The notes beneath the pieces were generated by a model. That model had not been told where the DNA came from. It saw nothing but the letters and a program-made list of their open reading frames with translations, and made no database searches. A stretch of 8,853 bases of DNA from Chloroflexota bacterium (lineage in GTDB: Bacteria; Chloroflexota; Limnocylindria; Limnocylindrales; CSP1-4): positions 1-8,853 of the forward strand of contig VBHW01000049.1 in NCBI GenBank assembly GCA_005881055.1, read 5' to 3'. Made by a program: the position numbers and the translations under genes. This document shows, one piece after another, positions 6,299-8,853 of this stretch. The first letter of the stretch is position 1. Each line of letters starts with the position of its first letter.

Positions 6299-7483
6299 TC
6301 ACGCGTGGACCGTCGGGCCGACGAGCCGGGCACCGTCGGCGCCGTCCGGCATGACCGCCCAGGTCGTTGCGTGCGCTCGCAGCTCCGGGTCGAGGTCGTC
6401 GAGCGTCGTCGTCGTGACGAACGCCTGCGGCAGGGCGGCGATGCGCCGGACGAGGTGCGCCCGCCGTTCCGGATCGAGCTCGCTGAACACGTCGTCGAGG
6501 AGAAGGAGGGGCGGCCGCCCGTCGAGCGCCGTGAGCAGGTCGAGCTCGGCGAGCTTGTACGCCAGGATGGCCGTGCGCTGCTGTCCCCGCGATGCGAACG
6601 TCGCGAGGTCCCGTCCCGCCTGCTCGAACACGATGTCGTCGCGGTGCGGCCCGACGAGCGTCGAGCCGTTCCAGATCTCCTTCTCGGCCGTCTCGGCGAG
6701 GCGGCGCTCGAGCGCCTCGCGGGGCGACTCCCCAGCGAATGCCGGCGCGTTCGTCTCGTACCTGAGCCGCAGCGGCGAGCCGGCCTCGTCGGCCGCGATC
6801 TCGGCGTGAGCGCGGGCCAGCGGCTCGGCGAGGACGTCGAGGAGGGCGAGCCGCTCGGCAACGATGGCGGCACCGGCCTCGAGGAACGTCCCGTCCCAGA
6901 AGCGCAGCTCGTCGCGGCCGGCCTGCTCCTCGCGGATCGCCCGGAGCAGGGAGTTGCGCTGCTGGAGCGCACGAGCGTACGTGGCGAGATCGCGCAGGTA
7001 GGCCGCCGAGCGCTGGCCGGCGAGACCGTCGAGGGCCGCCCGGCGGACCGCCGGCGACCCCGCGACGAGGAGCATCTCCTCGGGCGCGAAGATGACGATC
7101 CGGAGCAGGCCAAGCAGGGCCGTGGAGCGGCGCGGCACGCCGTTCACCCGGATTCGCTTCCGGCCGGCGGGGCCGCCAGGCCGCGCGAGGACGACGTCGA
7201 CGATCACGGACTCGTCTCGTGGGTCCTCGGACGCGCCACGTGACGCGTCGCCGAGCCCGCCGTCGATCGATCCCTCGACGCGGGCGAGATCGCGGCCCCA
7301 GCGGATGAGTTCGGCGTCCGACGACGTCCGGTGGGAACGACCCCAGGCAAGCAGCACGATCGCCTCGAGCAGGCTCGTCTTGCCGGCCGCGTTGGGTCCC
7401 CAGACGAGCTGCGGCCCGGGGCCGAAGGCCGCATCGAGCGCGCCGAACCCGCGCAGGTCGGCGACCGAGACGGAGCGCAGCAG
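6299..7483 (-). CDS. recF: DNA replication and repair protein RecF (non-canonical start)
   Basis: RecF is an SMC-like ATPase that binds gapped DNA and helps RecOR load RecA. The full reading needs the segment from about 7483: this supplies the N-terminal strand LLRSVSVADLRGF and Walker A GPNAAGKT (residues 29-36 from CTG 7483). Further motifs are GRSHRT (48-53), the RecF-specific FAPEEMLLVAGSPAVRRAALD-type block (about 132-152), GPHRDDI (278-284), the ABC signature SRGQQRT (298-304) and Walker B LLLLDDVFSELD (326-337). Length is then 394 residues, near the family norm, with a somewhat long insertion at 71-100. No ATG, GTG or TTG lies in frame between an in-frame TGA inside dnaN (about 7534) and GTG 7357, and GTG 7357 would delete Walker A. 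CTG 7483 or CTG 7480 is therefore the likeliest start. It follows the dnaN stop by 34 bp. Confidence 0.88.
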   Translation of the reverse strand: MLRSVSVADLRGFGALDAAFGPGPQLVWGPNAAGKTSLLEAIVLLAWGRSHRTSSDAELIRWGRDLARVEGSIDGGLGDASRGASEDPRDESVIVDVVLARPGGPAGRKRIRVNGVPRRSTALLGLLRIVIFAPEEMLLVAGSPAVRRAALDGLAGQRSAAYLRDLATYARALQQRNSLLRAIREEQAGRDELRFWDGTFLEAGAAIVAERLALLDVLAEPLARAHAEIAADEAGSPLRLRYETNAPAFAGESPREALERRLAETAEKEIWNGSTLVGPHRDDIVFEQAGRDLATFASRGQQRTAILAYKLAELDLLTALDGRPPLLLLDDVFSELDPERRAHLVRRIAALPQAFVTTTTLDDLDPELRAHATTWAVMPDGADGARLVGPTVHA

Positions 7484-7513
7484 GTCCGGTTCGCCCGGGC
7501 GGGTCCCCGAGCG

Positions 7514-7518
7514 CCTCC
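7514..7518 (-). promoter_or_regulatory. Strong GGAGG Shine-Dalgarno site at the dnaN stop
   Basis: The minus strand reads TAGGAGG, the best ribosome-binding match in the window, overlapping the TAG stop of dnaN. It would be expected to serve recF, but no ATG, GTG or TTG follows at 4-12 nt in any frame. The proposed recF CTG lies 30 nt further on. Either recF is translated by reinitiation after dnaN, or the sequence here is altered. Confidence 0.4.
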
Positions 7519-8636
7519 TAGGACGTCGTCCGGACGGGCATCACCACGTGGACGTAGTCGTCCTCGCCCATCGGCCGGAAGACGCCCGGCGAGAGCGGCC
7601 CGTTGAGCTCGAGCGCGAACTCCTCGGCCGATACGTTCTGGAGGACCTCCGAGAGGTAGCGGGCGTTGAACGCGATCGTCGTGCCGTCACCCTCGACCGC
7701 CGCCTCGACCTGGCCCTCGTTGTCGCCGACCTCTGCGTTCGCGCTCACTGTCACGCCTGCGTCACCATCCGAGGAGACCTGCAGCTTGACGATGTTCGCC
7801 GAGGCGCTCGCGATGAGCGCGGCCACCCGAACGGCCTTGAGGAGCTCCTCGCGATCGACGACGGCCCGCGTCGCGTGGCTCGTCGGCAGGACCTGCTGGT
7901 AGTTCGGGAACTGGCCGTCGATGAGGCGGCTGACGAGATCGATGCCCTCGAGGTGGAACAGGACCTGGTTCCGTGCCGGGGAGAGGACGACGTCGACCGG
8001 GTCGTCAGTGTCGGCGAGGATACGGGAGAGCTCCGCGAGGGACCGCGCCGGGATGACGAGGTTCGTCTCCTCGACGGGATCGAGGATCGGAATCGACTTC
8101 ACCGCGATCCGGTAGTTGTCGGCGGCCGCGAGCGTCAGCTGGTTCCCCTCGAACCGGGCGAGGACCCCGGTGAGGATCGGGCGGGCCTCGTCGCTGGCCG
8201 CCGCGAACGTGGTCTCGATCAGCGCCTGGCGGAGCACCCTCTGGGCGATCCGGGTCGTCGGTCGCTCGCCGGCGCTCGGGATCGCGGGGAACTCCTCCGC
8301 GTCGATTCCCTTGACGTGCGTCGCGAAGCGCCCGGCCGTGACCTGGAGCGTGTCCGCCGGCTGGAGCTCGAGGTCGACGCGCTCGCCGGCCGGCAACGAG
8401 GCGACCAGGTCCGTGAACAGCTTGGCGGGCACGGTCGTCGCGCCGTCCGCGTCGATCTTGCCGGGGACCCAGTACGTGATCCCGATCTCGAGATTCGTCG
8501 CGGTCAGCTTCAGGCCCGCGTCCTCGGTGCGGAGGAGGACATTGGCGAGGACCGGGAGCGTGCTCCGGGTGGAGACCGCGCGACTCGCCACGGCGAGGCC
8601 CCGGGCGAGGTTCTCCTGCATGACGGACAACTTCAC
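7518..8636 (-). CDS. dnaN: DNA polymerase III beta subunit (sliding clamp)
   Basis: The 372-residue product is the ring-shaped clamp that tethers DNA polymerase III and other replication and repair proteins to DNA. All three repeated domains are present (about 1-120, 125-245, 246-372). Recognisable blocks are STLPVLANVLL (25-35), FPAIP (116-120), ARPILTGV (151-158), DNYRIAV (173-179), IDGQFPNYQQVLP (239-251), FNARYLSEVL (323-332) and the C-terminal VVMPVR (364-369), which belongs to the peptide-binding pocket that partners dock into. Length is standard. GTG at 8636 is chosen: it begins the conserved MKLSV strand and has GGAG seven bases upstream; the next ATG (8621) would remove part of that strand. 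It is the first gene of the dnaN-recF-dciA group, with dnaA expected beyond the right edge. Confidence 0.97.
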   Translation of the reverse strand: MKLSVMQENLARGLAVASRAVSTRSTLPVLANVLLRTEDAGLKLTATNLEIGITYWVPGKIDADGATTVPAKLFTDLVASLPAGERVDLELQPADTLQVTAGRFATHVKGIDAEEFPAIPSAGERPTTRIAQRVLRQALIETTFAAASDEARPILTGVLARFEGNQLTLAAADNYRIAVKSIPILDPVEETNLVIPARSLAELSRILADTDDPVDVVLSPARNQVLFHLEGIDLVSRLIDGQFPNYQQVLPTSHATRAVVDREELLKAVRVAALIASASANIVKLQVSSDGDAGVTVSANAEVGDNEGQVEAAVEGDGTTIAFNARYLSEVLQNVSAEEFALELNGPLSPGVFRPMGEDDYVHVVMPVRTTS

Positions 8637-8703
8637 GTCGACGCTCCAGACTCAGTGCTTGGCGCTGGACTCGATGGGCTCGGCTCTCTGGCTCCGGCCG
8701 CTT

Positions 8704-8740
8704 CCGGCGGGCGCGTCCCGGGCTCGCGCCGCCTCGCCGG
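8704..8740. repeat. 12-bp interrupted hairpin upstream of dnaN
   Basis: CCGGCG (8704-8709) followed by GGCGCG (8710-8715) pairs with CGCGCC (8725-8730) and then CGCCGG (8735-8740). This makes two 6-bp stems separated by a 4-nt one-sided bulge (GCCT), around a 9-nt loop containing CCCGGG. It lies about 70-105 bp upstream of the dnaN GTG. It could form in the dnaN leader RNA or in single-stranded DNA, or act as a terminator without a T-tract for an upstream transcript. Confidence 0.6.
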
Positions 8741-8778
8741 GTGGAGTCTTCGTTGATTCAACCCTATCTTCTCACCTC

Positions 8779-8796
8779 GTCATCACCGTCATCATG
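8779..8796 (+). repeat. Two 9-bp phased GTCATCA repeats
   Basis: GTCATCACC (8779-8787) is followed at once by GTCATCATG (8788-8796); the seven bases GTCATCA are identical. With only two copies this may be chance, though it sits in the A+T-richer part of a region where an origin might be expected. Confidence 0.35.
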
Positions 8797-8853
8797 GTGT
8801 GGAAGTCGAGGATGGGCCCTCATGCCCACGCTCGGCGGCGCGGTGGACGACCG

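Larger units (their letters stand above)
8637..8853. other. Non-coding region upstream of dnaN, possibly part of the dnaA-dnaN gap
   Basis: No gene is supported in these 217 bases. The minus-strand frames hit stops quickly and show no DnaA domain IV signature, so dnaA must end outside the window. The stretch 8750-8800 is relatively A+T-rich for this genome. It holds the small palindrome GTTGA-T-TCAAC (8752-8762) and a GTCATCA direct repeat. The origin of replication often lies next to dnaA or dnaN, but no convincing DnaA box is visible. The best near-match, TGTGGAAGT at 8798-8806, agrees with only 6 of 9 positions of TGTGGATAA. Confidence 0.5.

Noticed and set aside
6299..7357. recF starting at GTG 7357
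   Set aside because: This would remove the Walker A P-loop and first strand, which are clearly encoded in frame upstream; the resulting protein could not bind ATP.
7092..8756. 554-codon plus-strand open frame opposite recF and dnaN
   Set aside because: It lies antisense to two well-supported conserved genes, a common result of high GC content, and shows no domain.
8798..8806. TGTGGAAGT as a DnaA box
   Set aside because: Only 6 of 9 bases match, there is one copy, and no second box lies nearby.

Overview
This is a GC-rich window (roughly 70% G+C by eye) from a bacterial chromosome. Gene order and start-codon use (several GTG starts, Shine-Dalgarno sites of the GGAG type) suggest Chloroflexota, perhaps the Limnocylindria type, or another high-GC lineage. 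That assignment is an inference from protein flavour and synteny; there is no rRNA marker. No CRISPR array, tRNA, rRNA, insertion sequence or phage gene is visible.

Layout. Two genes lie on the plus strand at the left end. The first is the 3' part of a multi-pass membrane protein of GT-C glycosyltransferase type (2-1219). The second is a soluble family-2 glycosyltransferase of the dolichyl/polyprenyl-phosphate sugar synthase type (1330-2160). They plausibly work as a pair: the GT2 charges a lipid carrier with a sugar and the membrane enzyme uses lipid-linked sugars. They converge on a long minus-strand block, meeting at 2161-2219, which carries a 15-bp GC-rich tandem repeat.

The minus-strand block, read from the right end, holds two groups. 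The replication/repair group is dnaN (8636-7518), recF (about 7483-6299) and a DUF721/dciA gene (6270-5974). This is the usual cluster downstream of dnaA, so dnaA is probably just outside the right edge. The second group follows behind a perfect TATAAT box and a leader of about 155 nt. It is a membrane-anchored PP2C-like protein (5801-3531), a rhomboid protease (3534-2812) and a bifunctional-nuclease/DUF151 protein (2804-2220). These three are tightly packed (a 4-bp overlap, then a 7-bp gap) and look like one operon. Many genomes have gyrB and gyrA at this position.

Most notable points: (1) recF has no ATG, GTG or TTG codon that could start the protein upstream of its Walker A motif, so it needs a CTG start or contains a sequence error. 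(2) The PP2C-like protein keeps the fold's landmarks but has lost most metal-binding aspartates, so it looks like a pseudophosphatase fused through one membrane helix to an extracytoplasmic repeat domain, and it is cotranscribed with an intramembrane protease. (3) The region upstream of dnaN carries a 12-bp interrupted hairpin and short phased repeats but no convincing DnaA box. (4) The GT-C-like protein carries an unusual acidic, then Trp/His/Gly-rich, loop. None of this proves a new system; the pseudophosphatase-rhomboid-DUF151 operon is the best candidate for an undescribed functional unit.
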